Assembly (NCBI GenBank): GCA_963576785.1
Contig: OY756143.1
Span: 62,001-126,000 of the forward strand
From: Chlorophyllum brunneum
Taxonomy: Eukaryota; Basidiomycota; Agaricomycetes; Agaricales; Agaricaceae
Direction: 5' to 3'
Length of the DNA stretch: 64,000 nt
The position numbers and the translations under genes are program-made. Of the stretch, positions 13,715 to 24,535 are shown piece by piece. Numbering within the stretch: position 1 is the first letter of the stretch; each line of letters starts with the position of its first letter. Below the pieces are notes generated by a model. It saw nothing but the letters and a program-made list of their open reading frames with translations, was not told the DNA's origin and searched no databases.

Positions 13715-15135
13715 TCAACATGTGTTGCGATGGGGTCTAAGCAAGGCTTGAACTCGTTTCAGCCTTCCCAAAGCCTTCTTCCACCACGGCGAACCCCCAT
13801 CAGCACTAGGCGAAAGCGTCCCAGTCGTTCGCGGATCGACCATTGATCGAATATCCGAGAACCCCCGTGCCGCCATATTTCTATCCTCTTGTGTTCTGGT
13901 CACAGGCGAAGATGTTGATGCAGGAAGAGGCCGATCATCGGAAGGCCCTTCGGATGGTGTCGAGTATTGTGATCGCGAAGATACCGTCGTCGTGCGACGA
14001 ATAGTCAAGTTTGAATTATCCGAATCTGTGATAGCCGCAAGTGTGAAAAACGCGCCTCCATCCCCTGCTGGAGTGAATCCCAAATCCAGAGCCTTGTCAA
14101 TATTGACGTCTAGTTGTAATCCCGATTGTAATTTTTCCAACTCTTCTTGTGGTATCGGGCTGATTGATGGAACGTCGACTTCCTCCGTATTTTCTGTTTC
14201 CTTCATTTCCTCAGGCTCCTCTGCAGCTGTCAACGGCGCGGCTGGTGAATTTTCCTTTTTCGCGGAAGAAAGGACAGTCTCCATGACAGAGGCCCAGTCC
14301 TCTACCTCACTCTCGAGTTTGATCTCAATCTTCTGCAATGGGGGAACCCGGTCCTCTTCCTCTTCTGCCTCTTCCTCCTCCACAGGACCATGAGCTGAAA
14401 CAGAACGCTTTCCAGAGCGCGGAGAACCGGACAAAGGAAGTCCCGGGCTGAGAAAATCCCAGTCAGATGACGAGGAGAGTCTGGGCGAACGAGAGTCGAG
14501 TGACGTTGCCCTAATATCCGATGAGAACAACAACCCGTCCTCACCAACGTTCTCAAAGGACAACCCACTCCATTCCTTCCTCCTGTTCTTATCGACTGGC
14601 GTTCCTCTCCCGACGTATCTAATAGCAGGCCAAGAGCCGCGGAGGATCGAAGATGATTGATCTGAAGAGAATTTGGCAGACTTGAATTTCGTCTTTGACT
14701 TCATTAGCGGTGACAGCGGAGTAAGTTGAGAGGCAAGTGACATTTTTCTGGAAAGTGTATGAACGGATGATGCCGTTTCTACCGAATTCGATGTCGAAGG
14801 GAGATATTCCGAGGCAGTCGGTGGGGGTGAAGTGAGCTCAAGAGTGGGGAGCTCGACTGTGGACGCAACTGGGGAGTTTTGGGTTGAGAAGGAGAATGTT
14901 AAATCGAGAGAAACCTCCTTGAAGGCCTCAAAAATGGTCGCCGCATCCGAGGTTTCGTCGTCTGAAAGCAAGGACCTCGGCTGTATTGTCCTGACCTCGT
15001 CGTCTTCTCCAGTGGTATTCGGTGTCTTTCCCTTGGAATCGGCCCAGGTACACTGATTCTCCGGGACGCTGGGAAAGAAAAAAAGTTAATAGACGGAATT
15101 CCGGCCTTCAAGAATTTAGCACACTTGTTGCTCAT
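13715..15135 (-). CDS. Acidic Ser/Glu-rich protein, unknown function
   Basis: Two exons, 15135-15125 (eleven bases) and 15068-13715, give 454 residues. No known domain is visible. The protein is rich in Ser, Pro, Glu and Asp, with an acidic run around residues 235-245 (EEEEAEEEEDR). It ends in a basic segment containing GGSPWWKKALGRLKRVQ, which could be amphipathic or nucleic-acid binding. The start codon overlaps the stop of a 66-codon upstream ORF (15332-15132) in the arrangement ATGA. The neighbouring POP4 gene is in the same direction, 324 nt downstream. The long open frame, clean short intron and composition support a real gene. Confidence 0.7.
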
Positions 15136-16300
15136 GATACAGTATCTTGCTTGGGTACTGGGCTTGCGTCGGCTTGGTGGATAACTAGAAAATGAGCAGC
15201 GAGAGTTACCGTCAAGGTAAGCAATAAGATCAGAGGCAGAGCTGAGCGAGGTAGACGTTGCGCGACAAAGAGGCTATGGAAGGCAGGAGTGGGAGTTGCA
15301 AGGTAGTGGAAGTAGTGCGACCGGCGTTTCACAATGGGAGCATTTCTGTGTCAAGCTTCCAAGGCCACGGAGAGCTCGGGTATTATGCAAGGAAATCACT
15401 GATAGAAAGAGGCATGGCCGCAAAGGACCACCTTTTACGTCCAAAGACAAAGCGGCGTTTGAAGAGAGAGTTAAATCAACTGCCAAATCCTTCGTGCCTC
15501 TGCGGAAGAAGAATTCCCACAGCGTCAAATTGGTCAATTCTACCTTCATTCGAGAGGTCGGTGCAGAGCTTATTTAAGGTTGAGTTTCGATTTAACAGGT
15601 CAAGGAGGCCGGCTTGGGCGTGAAAGACGTGAAGACCGGGCAAACAGGAGATGACCAAGGGGTGTTTGACCGTGTCTGTACCGGTCGAGAATCCTCGAGG
15701 TTGCCATTGCTACGAATGTGGAACTGCTTTGGTGCCGCCTCGAGGTGGAATTGACGTAAATAAATCAAAAATATCAAAATATAAAGCTCCAGAGGGTGGA
15801 TTGGTGTCGAAATCCTGTAGCAGCGAGTAAATTTTGAAGCTGCATGACATAGTCCGAACTTAACTTCGTTATTGAGTAGAATGCGTCCTCCACCAGGTTG
15901 CCGAATATGCGGAGATGTAATGACTGGAACTCCGACAAGGGCCGTAGCAAGGTTACCGATACCATCACCATGGCAATCACACCCGGATCAGTTGGAACCA
16001 CCGGCACCGCAAGTGCTTAGTTGGAATGAAGACCTACTCCTCAAAACTCTGGCCTTGAAATACTGGGTTGATAGCGCCAGGCCTTCTCTTCAATGTGGTT
16101 GGGTGACAGGAAAGAGCAGTGTCGAAATTCCCAGTCGCAGCACAGCGCGCTTCGACATACACAGCTTTCCAGATGCGACAGCCTCATGTTCAGGCCCTGC
16201 GTACAGATATAACCTGTTGTTGTTTCCTGGGCTTTCCTCAATCACTTCTTGACATCCCCTCCCATAATACCACCACAATCACACACGAGTCGCACCGGAG
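15136..16300. other. Intergenic with a small signal-anchor-like ORF
   Basis: Divergent upstream region between the acidic-protein gene and the Gln-rich gene. A 66-codon minus-strand ORF (15332-15132) contains a hydrophobic run (LPLILLLTLTVTLAAHFLVI) and ends on the next gene's start. It may be an upstream ORF, an unspliced 5' exon or chance. Other short ORFs at 15.2-16.2 kb show no domain. Confidence 0.4.
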
Positions 16301-17089
16301 ATGCCGTTCTTCGAAGGTGCATACGATTTCGAGGTGAACGGCGGTAACTTCTACGACATCCGCGGGAATCAAAACAACTATGCGAAAGACTCGTCGGTGA
16401 CAGTTGGGGGAACCAACAACAAGCTGGATATGAGACCAGACCATTCGCAACAGGATAATAGATCCTACAGTACGTATTACCCATTTCTCGATCGTATTCG
16501 CTAATTGGAACTGATGTCTTTCAGACATGCATGCTAGTGCTTACACTGCAGCTGCCTATGGTCCTGTGCGGGGTCGGACGTCCACATATCCTGGGTGTAC
16601 GTTCCAACTCTGCTATCTCAACAGCTTGCTCAAATCCACTCAGATGGCCATGTACCACCTCCTACTGCTCATCCGTATCATCCGGCTATGCAGCCCCCAA
16701 CCGGAGAGCAGCCTGACTACCAAATGCTCATGCAATACCACGCCTGGTATTACTCCCAGTACATGGCCTACTACGCAGCAATGAATTCCCAATACCAAGG
16801 CAACCAGCAACAACAAGCTTTCGCCAGTCAACAACAACAATTCTCCTTCAGCGCCTCTCAGCACCAGCAATCCGCATCTGGTGCATCTCGAAATCCCGCA
16901 GACGAATCTCAGCACCCGCAAGCAGCCCAGCCCACGTCCGCTGCACATCCCGCCATCACAGAAGGAGGCGAGCCTGAGGACCCAGAAATCGCTAACCTCA
17001 GGCAAGAGCTCGAAGGGCAGCACCTCGAGGACGATCTTCAATATGTATATGTTCCGCAGGCTGTGCATCGACCAAGCGCCCAATCATGA
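16301..17089 (+). CDS. Gln-rich protein with a GGNFYDIRGN N-terminus
   Basis: Three exons, 16301-16469, 16525-16565 and 16625-17089, give 224 residues; the last intron uses a GTGCGG donor and is the least certain. The N-terminus (FEVNGGNFYDIRGNQNNY) matches a short motif I know from the start of many mushroom proteins of unrelated domain content, so its role is unclear. The middle is Tyr- and Gln-rich (YYSQYMAYYAAMNSQYQ, then poly-Gln patches) and prion-like in composition. The C-terminus is acidic with a short coiled-coil-like stretch (EIANLRQELEGQHLEDD). No enzymatic domain is visible. Confidence 0.65.
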
Positions 17090-17689
17090 TGAGGCATGAC
17101 GCCCGGATGTTAATTATTGTACTCGAACTGTTTTCCGCTTTCTTTCTGCTCTTCTACACTCGTATATAGTCACGTTCATTAGCTCAGTAGTTTCTTCCAT
17201 CACCCACAATGCGATACATTTTCTCTAAGAACTGGTCCGATGGGCGGTTGTTACGCTGTGTCGGCATCGAGAAACCAGGGTCAACACCTAAGTCCACGTA
17301 CGTGTACCTACTGGTCCTCCCGTCTAAAAACTCTCAAACAGATTTGCTAGTATCCATGAATTAGGTAATTGTCGATACAAAGGGCGTTTAATAGGCGCCC
17401 ATGTAGAAATTGCGCATCACCTTCACTCGCTTTTTCAAAGTGCTTCTGTATACTTCTTCCGGGGTCCGTGTCTACAAACTCTCCCCAAAGTCCGTGTTTA
17501 CAACAAATCCTATGGCCGCCTTCACCGCGCTCACCAGGTTTTTGTTCTGCTTCAAAAATAACTCGAATCAGTGCGTCAAACATATCACTCTTAACCCTAA
17601 ACATCACGAATAAGAGGCTTTATGGATTCTCTCGAAGCAGAATTATGTCGCCATTGACGTAGGTCCAAAGGCCTGTAACCTACCAAATC
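17090..17689. other. Intergenic, nothing recognised
   Basis: This is the 3' region of the Gln-rich gene followed by sequence with no supported ORF. It ends where homology to the GST 3' exon begins. Confidence 0.5.
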
Positions 17690-17850
17690 TGGTGCCAATT
17701 CTTAAGCCATCCTAGGAGTTCGATCTCCTGTCTTCGGATTATTCCCTAAAGCTCAAATCACACTCTTCCAAGAAAGACTAAACGTCGCTGCGTGGTTTGA
17801 CAGTCCTGTATCTTGGCAGAAGGCATAGCTAGTGTTGACCTTTGAATTCT
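17690..17850 (+). pseudogene. GST 3'-exon remnant
   Basis: On the plus strand this stretch matches the last exon and preceding intron end of the intact glutathione S-transferase at 57166-58004. Shared pieces include the intron end ccatcctag, cttcggattattccctaaag, aacgtcgctgcgtggtttga and cttggcagaaggcatagcta. The frame is broken and the rest of the gene is missing. It lies tail to tail with kinase copy A, as the intact GST lies with kinase fragment I. It is therefore a relic of one duplicated module. Confidence 0.8.
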
Positions 17851-18760
17851 AAATTATGGGATTAGGTAGCTGACGCCAGTCAGAGCTGGACACTATGTAG
17901 GACTCCGCTGATGAAGGTTAATTGTATTACCCATGAGCGAGAGGACAGGATAGATAAGAGAAATGTGATTGAGGTAGCGTTTCTAGATCATTGTACTGGA
18001 CCAGCGTGTGTCTAAAATATGTCCACATTAGAGAGCAATCCATGATTCGAAGGTATTTCTCTCAACTCCGCCCTCAACGCGGAAGTGAGTAGACGAACTC
18101 GGGGAAAAATTATGGTACACTGTTGGAGAGTGTGTTAAGGAGAGTGCGCGGAACGTTATACTAACAATGGAGGACCAAGGTTTTTATCCTTGGGGTCTGG
18201 GATTGTTTGATCAAACTGCTTCATCGGAGACGTATAATTTTGTTTGGTATAAGACAGCTTTGGTTATTGAGATATTGTTTGAAAAGTGAGTCTTGTGTGT
18301 TTGGGTGGAAGCGGTATGGGTTCTGACAACATAGAGAAAAGGGCATTGATTGAGGAACATCATGGGTCCTGACAAAGTCAAAAGTTTCGTATTACCGTGT
18401 TTAATGTTCCGTAGGAAATTATGACCATAGAGTTTTATCATCTGCCGGTACTCACATTATTCTTGAAGGCTCAACTCAGAGTCTTCTTGGAAGGGCGTCA
18501 TGATATATGTGTTTCATGTCAATTATCTACTAGAGCACAACGCAGCCCCAAGTCGAGAATGTTGTGAGAAAATGTCTGTGTGCACATGATACCAACATTA
18601 TCAGAACCTCGTGTATTTATAAGGACATCAAGTTCCAAGAGACAGTCCGAATTTCGCCAACGTATTCCCCAAGACTCGTAAATCGTCCTTCTTCTTAATC
18701 TTCCAGTCACCCGGGGCCCTCCCGGCTAGCAACTCCCCATTCAGATTGGGTGTAGGATAA
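17690..18760 (+). repeat. Segmental duplication, left copy (inverted match at 55766-57360)
   Basis: Reading plus, this region follows the reverse complement of 55766-57360. It runs from the GST 3' exon, through a shared spacer (landmarks: ttgtttgatcaaac, tgggtcctgacaaagtca, gtgtttcatgtcaatt, gataccaacatt), into the 3' end of a kinase-family gene. Indels separate the copies; the right copy is longer and holds an extra GST exon-1 remnant. The spacer carries no gene of its own. Confidence 0.75.
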
Positions 18761-20610
18761 CACACCTCCCCGTCCTTTCCGCCCCAATCAAAGTCAACCA
18801 GAACTGGTTTGCCAGTCTTTTTGTCCAAAAGAATATTTGCATCGCGCAGGTCGCCGTGGACAAATCCCTCATTATGAAAGCCACGAACTAGTGTCTGCAA
18901 CTGTACTCCAAATTCCGCTGTGAGAGCAGGAGTGTCGGAGAAGGCAGTTGAATCCGCGGACTCGAGATACTCCATTGCTATGGCCCACCACCCTCCAGGA
19001 AGGACTTGAGCAGCAATGATGTCGGGTGCATAACCTCGTTGAGCACAGTGCTCGTGTAGCTCTAAACAGTAACTTGGCGTAAACTTTACGATGATGGGTT
19101 GATCCCCAGAATCTACCACCTTGGCCAAATACAATTGCCGATTGTTTCCGCCATATCGGTGCTGGATCTGGAATGTGAAATTACCTGCAAACGAATGCTT
19201 GGGCAATTCGGAGATCGCGGGCAAGTACCATGAATTATCTGGGATCGTGGGTGGTAGATTGTTAATGAGATGCGCGGCATCTCGTAGAATATGTCCTTGT
19301 AAGACTGATGCGGCAGCAAAAGCTTGATAGAGAGCCAGTCGATCGGACTTGTCACAAGCAGGTAGTCTGCACGATAAGCCAGGAGTGAGGGCGACGGATC
19401 GATAGCGTCCCTTGAGGAAAACGAAACCAAACAACTGAACGACGGGCCCTAGCATAACCGTAAACTCAAACACAAAGGACCAGTTTTGTTGGCACTAACC
19501 CATGATAGCAAGACCGAGAGCAGGGACTCTCCAACAGTCCAGGAGACTTTGCTCATTCTTTCTTCTCAAATTCGCATGCGAGTGTGCAACATATCCCAAG
19601 AGCTGGACCTCGGGAATCGCTTGGCCACACCCAAGCTCATTCTTGAACTCGACAAACATCACCCCTGCTCCATGGGATCCAATGTTGTATCCATCCGTTC
19701 TGACAGACCCAATCTCGCCTACGAGGAGCGGGGGAATCTGGGTCACGGTATAAAGTGAGAAGATGTCGTTGAGGTAGGTCAGACCTTCAAGCTGCCGGCC
19801 TTTCTCGTCCGCATATATTTCGCACATTTGAGATGCAAATCCGTCGACTGCCCTTCGTAATCGCGACATATCTAAGCCAGGCGGATCACCAGTGTGGAAA
19901 GATCGGTGAAAAATGTCGAGAAAGTGACCAAAGCCGTGGTACAAGAGCGGAAGAGGAGGAATGCCTTCATCTGTGCGAGGACGGTCATCTAGGATCCTCT
20001 GGTCAGACTGGCTTTGGATACTACGGTATTGCGATGGTTGAGCCATAGTAGAAGGTACAATCTTAGCGACTTTGGTATCCTTGACGCGCTTGTAATTGGA
20101 TTGGGCAGAAGGAGAGGGAGAACGTGGGCGTTTTGTGGTCCTGAGCTCTGTGAAAAAGACGTGAGCAGTAGAACGCGAGACAAAGACAAGGCATACGAAA
20201 TACGACAATAATTTTACCGTCTATCGGAGGGGCGAGTGATATTTCTTCAATGGGCGCGTAAGAGAAAGTGTTTTCGTCAAAAAAATCGTCGTTCAAGGTA
20301 CCAAGTTGGTTTCGGATATCTTTCACCGTACGGTGGTAAAAACCAGCAACGGGATTGATCAACTGTAGGATAGTGAGAACGCGAAATGCGTTTAAAAAAT
20401 AAGTTAGCATACCTGATATGCCTCGAATCCATAAGCCTGATCCAAACCCATGTTGCTACACAAGTCAGAAGCCTGGTCGAGCAGCGCCCGGACCTGAGCA
20501 CTGGCCGGGAGTGGGGAGGTGACGTAGGACCTGAGAACTATATATATTCCAGGACGTTGTCGCTGAACCAGTATATATGGTACCACGAATTCAGGTTCGG
20601 GGTCGAACAT
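18628..20610 (-). CDS. Copy A: nuclease-like/kinase-like fusion protein
   Basis: Four exons, 20610-20413, 20362-20197, 20147-19500 and 19448-18628, give 610 residues in frame. Order: an N-terminal module of about 120 residues (contains PYILVQR, then VKDIRNQLG), a Ser/Pro-rich NLS-like stretch (KRPRSPSP), and an alpha-helical part leading to a PD-(D/E)xK-like motif: Asp in TDGYN, then VEFKNELG 15 residues on. The C-terminal half is kinase-like: IIVKF (ATP Lys), MEYLES hinge, FVHGDLRDANILL catalytic loop and VDFDWGGKDG metal-binding motif. It ends about 50 residues later, so most of the C-lobe is absent. The architecture resembles fungal Crinkler-type nuclease-kinase effectors (inference). The EFK motif is intact here. 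Its 3' flank carries the GST remnant. Confidence 0.82.
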
Positions 20611-20882
20611 TGTAACGATGAAAGGAACATAACAACATTAGAGCTCAGGTGACATGGCACGACATAACTAATGTCATCGCTCGTGACCTGTGCCACGTGC
20701 CATCTGAGGGCAGTCGACGAGCTCTGTCGTAGCATAGTCAGCTAATTTTGATATCATGGCACGACTCGCTGCGTAAGAACAACGGAAAGAATTACATAGA
20801 TAATTGTCCTCACAGTAATATACCCAAACGATTAGTTTGTCGTTCTCATATAGCCTTACCTCATCAACCCTACTCTTCAAAG

Positions 20883-22877
20883 TCAAGTACTAAGAGACAG
20901 TCCATATTTCATCAATGTGTTCCCCAAGACCCGTATATCATCCTCCTTCCTAACCCCCCAGTCATCCCAGGTCCGCCCAACAAGTAATTCTTTTCCAAGA
21001 CCGGGTGTAGCATAAGACACCTCCCCACCTCTACCGCCCCAGTCAAAATCAACTAGGAACGGCTTACCATCTTTATCGCAAAGGATGTTTGTATCGCGTA
21101 AGTCTCCATGAACAAGCCCCTGATCATGAAAACCGCGAACCACGTCCTCCAGCTTGGCTGCAAATTCTTTTCCAAGAGCAAGACAATCATCCAATGCAAT
21201 CGAGTTGGCAGACTCGAGATATTCCATAGCTATGCCCCGCCACCCACCAGGGAAAATACCAAATGCGAGGATAGGAGGAGCGCACCCTTGGCTAGCGCAA
21301 AAACTATGCAGCTCAATCGAATAGCTTGGCGCAAATTTTACAAGGATGGTCCGGCCTTCAGGACCTGGTGTATTGGCCAAGTACAGTTGCGAATGGTGGC
21401 CACCGAATGGAGTCCGGATGTGGAACGTGAGATCACCCGTAGATTCCTCGACAGACGAACGCGGCCATTTGGGTAGTTTGGAAACCGCAGGGAGGCGCCA
21501 GGAATCGGCCGGGATCACAGGGAGTAGATTGGCAATGAACTCTTCGCCGTCCTGGAGAATACGTGCTTGCAGTACTGCTGCGCCAGCAAAGGCTTTATAA
21601 AGAGCCGGACGATCGGACCTGTCACAAGCAGGGAACGTGCACGACAGGAGAGGGGTGAGGACGACAGATCGATATTGGCCATCAAGGACAACAAATCCAA
21701 AAAATTGAATATTGGCGCCTAGTAGGAATGATCGAACGTGGATACACGAGACCGAATGGCCTTACTTACCCATGACAACCAGACCGAGAGCAGGCATTCT
21801 CCAGCGGTCCAGTAGATCCCGCTCTTTTTGCCCCTTCAGGTTCGCATGCGAATGTGCAACGCAGGACGCAAGTTTCACCTCAGTAATCGTGCTGCCGCAG
21901 CCAATCTCATGCTCGAATTCTACAAACATCACCCCTGCTCCGTGAGCCCCAAAGTTCCACCCATCTGTTGCTGCGGTACCAATGTCAGTCACAGTGAGCA
22001 GTGGAATCGAGGTCGCGGTATAATGTGAGAAAATGTAGTTGAGAGAGGGTAGACCTTCATTCCGCCGCTCTTTCTTGTTTGTATAGGTCATACACATCGC
22101 CGAAGCAAATCGGTCGACTGCCCTTCGCAATCCCAGAATATCCAGGCCAGGCAGATCCGGAGTCTCAGACGAACCGTGAAAAATATCCAAAAAGTGGCCG
22201 AAGCCGTCGTATAGGAGCGGAAGAGGAGGAATCCCTTCATCTGTGTGAGGGCGGTCGTCTAGGATCCTCTGGTCGGGTTCGGCTTGGATACTCCTATATT
22301 CCGATAATCTCGCCATAGTGCAAGGTGCAATCCTGGTAATTTTGGCATTCTTGATGCGATCAAACATGGTTTCGGGTGAGGGAGAACGCAGACGTTTTCT
22401 CGTGGCCTCTGGACAAGAGACTGAATAATAGTATGCCGGGACAATGGCGAGACGCACCGATCACGACGACTATTCTTCCATCTCCAGGCTTAAGACGCGA
22501 TAATTCTATATTGGGGAGGCGATGGATTGCCTTCTCGTCAAAAAAGGACTCATCCAGGTCACCAAGCTGGTCCTTGATCTCCTTCAACGGTTGAACGAAG
22601 CTAGTGATTGGATTGACCAGCTGGGCCACAATGAGAAAGCGAAAGATGTACGAAAAACGGATTGACGGACCTCATATGCCATGAATCGAAGTCTTGAGCG
22701 TGTGTCCAACCCAAGGTCGCTGGAGCACCTCGCGGCATGATCGAGCAATGCCTGAACTCGACTATTGCCTGGGAGCGAGTCGGTGGTATTAGACGCCAAA
22801 ACCTTGTATGTGATAGGATTTCCCAGTCGCTGAACTGTGAGATAAGTGATTCTGAGCTCAGGCTTGTATTCAGACAT
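20883..22877 (-). CDS. Copy B: nuclease-like/kinase-like fusion protein
   Basis: Four exons, 22877-22671, 22620-22458, 22408-21770 and 21718-20883, give 614 residues, almost identical to copy D. I use Met at 22877 because it aligns with the starts of copies A and E and because a TATATAA lies at 22908-22914; the upstream Met at 22907 would sit on top of it. Domains are as in copy A: KRLRSPSP NLS-like stretch, nuclease-like segment, kinase-like end with HGDLRDTNIL and VDFDWGG. The nuclease-like motif reads VEFEHEIG: the Lys of ExK is replaced by Glu, so DNA cleavage by this copy is doubtful while the kinase-like motifs are kept. It is followed by copy A in the same direction. Confidence 0.82.
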
Positions 22878-23014
22878 CGGAGTGGTAAAGGAAAGCCGTG
22901 TTTCCAATTATATAGCTGACGGCATCCCGGCGTGACTTGCGGTGCAAGACGTTCGCTCTGTCAGGCCGTATGTATGTGAGAGCGTCCGGATACACGAGTC
23001 GCAATTACCCTACC

Positions 23015-23473
23015 CTACGTCGCTGCGATTGAAGCACACGAATCTCCAGATTTGACGACATGGACCAGCTGGCAATCACGTCCTACAACTCCCAAACAGA
23101 GTTGCTATACACCAATCAGAGAATTGCCAAAGCAAAATAATCTTAATAGGCATACTTCACCAGGGTAGAGGTTGCTACAATTAACGTCGATAAAATCAGA
23201 ATTCTCGAAACGGATTTGCCAGCTTCAGAGAAAAGGTCAGATACTGCTAAACACGGAACGCGTATGGAGAAAATGACCTTGGCGCGTTCTCGTTCTTGCC
23301 AATTCGGTCACAAGTATCACCCGACTCTACTGTGTAGAACCTGTTACATTCGGGATCCTGACCACGCACGCCTACGTGCAGAGGTCAGTAGGAGCCAATA
23401 TACCAAGGGGAAAGTGGGTACTAGTGAGAACAGCAAAGGCCAAAGCAAGAGAAGTTAGGGCCTTGAAAATCAT
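23015..23473 (-). pseudogene. Small secreted LysM protein, left-arm copy, probably broken
   Basis: The start at 23473 gives a signal-peptide-like N-terminus (MIFKALTSLALAFAVLTSTH). A very short 32-nt intron then restores the frame into a LysM domain with CNRFYTVESGDTCDRIGK, continued in a later exon by FIDVNCSNLYPG. A second LysM-like start (CQLVHVVKSGDSCASIAAT) follows in another frame and soon hits a stop. The visible splice does not join the two domains in frame, so the full two-domain protein is not made as read. LysM proteins of fungi bind chitin. This copy differs from the right-arm copy by a few bases. Confidence 0.6.
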
Positions 23474-23803
23474 AGTAGAAAAAGCAAGTAAGTCTTCAAA
23501 GAACGTCGGAAGGACAACGATTCCCGTCCTTGAGCTACGGGCTCCTTAATATACCAAGCCAGAACGAACCCCACCCTCCATCTAACCTGAAGTTGGTTTA
23601 TAGAGTCATTCTCCATTGTCTCCGATGTTTATCGTCCTCCATTTCGGCGACTTTTGGCCTTTCAGTCCAAGGGTGCGAGGGCCAACATAGGAGAAGGGTG
23701 GTACGTTAACATGGTTCTACACATTCGGGTAATTGATGCGTATCATGGCTGGATTAAAAGTGTTCTCTTGGCATCAAGGTGCGGAGGATGAGCGCACGAC
23801 GGG

Positions 23804-24535
23804 CATGGACACCCGATAGAAGACTTGTCCATGCGATGAGTTCCGAAGGCCCACGAATTCCCACCTGATCATACTCAGGCTACTGAGGCGACCGACTGAC
23901 GCACCCGAGCGTATGAATACCGCCACAGTGACGATTTTCCGTGAGAGTGGAACTGAATAGCCCTTGCCCCGCCTCCGAAACGGATTTGGATTCATCCTGT
24001 GTATTACAGCTGTTCTACCAACAAAGATCAAGTCGCATGTAAGCTGTTGAACTCGGGTCAGGTCACATAGTTTTGTTTGTTTCTTTACTGAACCCATCTC
24101 CATTCATTACCCTCCGTCCCCTCTGGAACACCTTTTTGCTTGTACCGTCTTTCTTGATGATGAGCGATCCAGTCTTCCGAGTCCCACGCCGGCTACAAGT
24201 TCTATAGCCACCTTCAGAGCACTCGTAGGCTTTGGTATATTTAGAGAATCGAGGACAAGCACCATTGCCTCAAACCCGGTCCGAGCTGAAAGGGTCCATG
24301 TGCACGACGTCGAAACGCCGGAATCCATGAGAATATGGCCATAAATTTACGCCCTTCGACGAGAAATCAGCAGAGGCCAAGGAATATTCGTTGATGAGAA
24401 TACGTAGGGGTCAGTGTATGCAGCTGACGAAATTAAACAGCGTGGTCGGTGTATAATTCTAATCATAAACCACACGCATAAAGTAGTCTTAGGCTGGCAG
24501 TAACTTGTCGGGGTCGTGCTCAGGCTCCCTCCTTT
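23804..24535. other. Unique sequence between repeat arm and transporter
   Basis: No supported gene. Minus-strand frames at 24328-24107 and 24103-23774 have some coding-like composition but no start, splice pattern or domain I can defend. This is where homology to the right arm ends. Confidence 0.45.

Larger units (their letters stand above)
20628..23803 (-). repeat. Inverted repeat, left arm
   Basis: Pairs with 36261-40136. From about 20883 to 23803 the arms are nearly identical: coordinates of copies B and D map with a constant sum of 60063, and predicted proteins differ only near the end (GRGG versus GKAG, GKEL versus GNEL). The outer 250 bases, upstream of copy A, are clearly more diverged. 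The inner boundary is sharp: homology stops at 23803 on this side and at 36261 on the other. Confidence 0.93.

Noticed and set aside
16640..17083. 147-codon minus-strand ORF
   Set aside because: Antisense shadow of the Gln-rich gene; Leu/Val-rich only because it mirrors CAG/CAA codons.
17721..17735. B-box-like gttcgatctcc
   Set aside because: It belongs to the GST 3'-exon remnant (aligned with gaactcaccc in the intact gene) and has no A-box partner.
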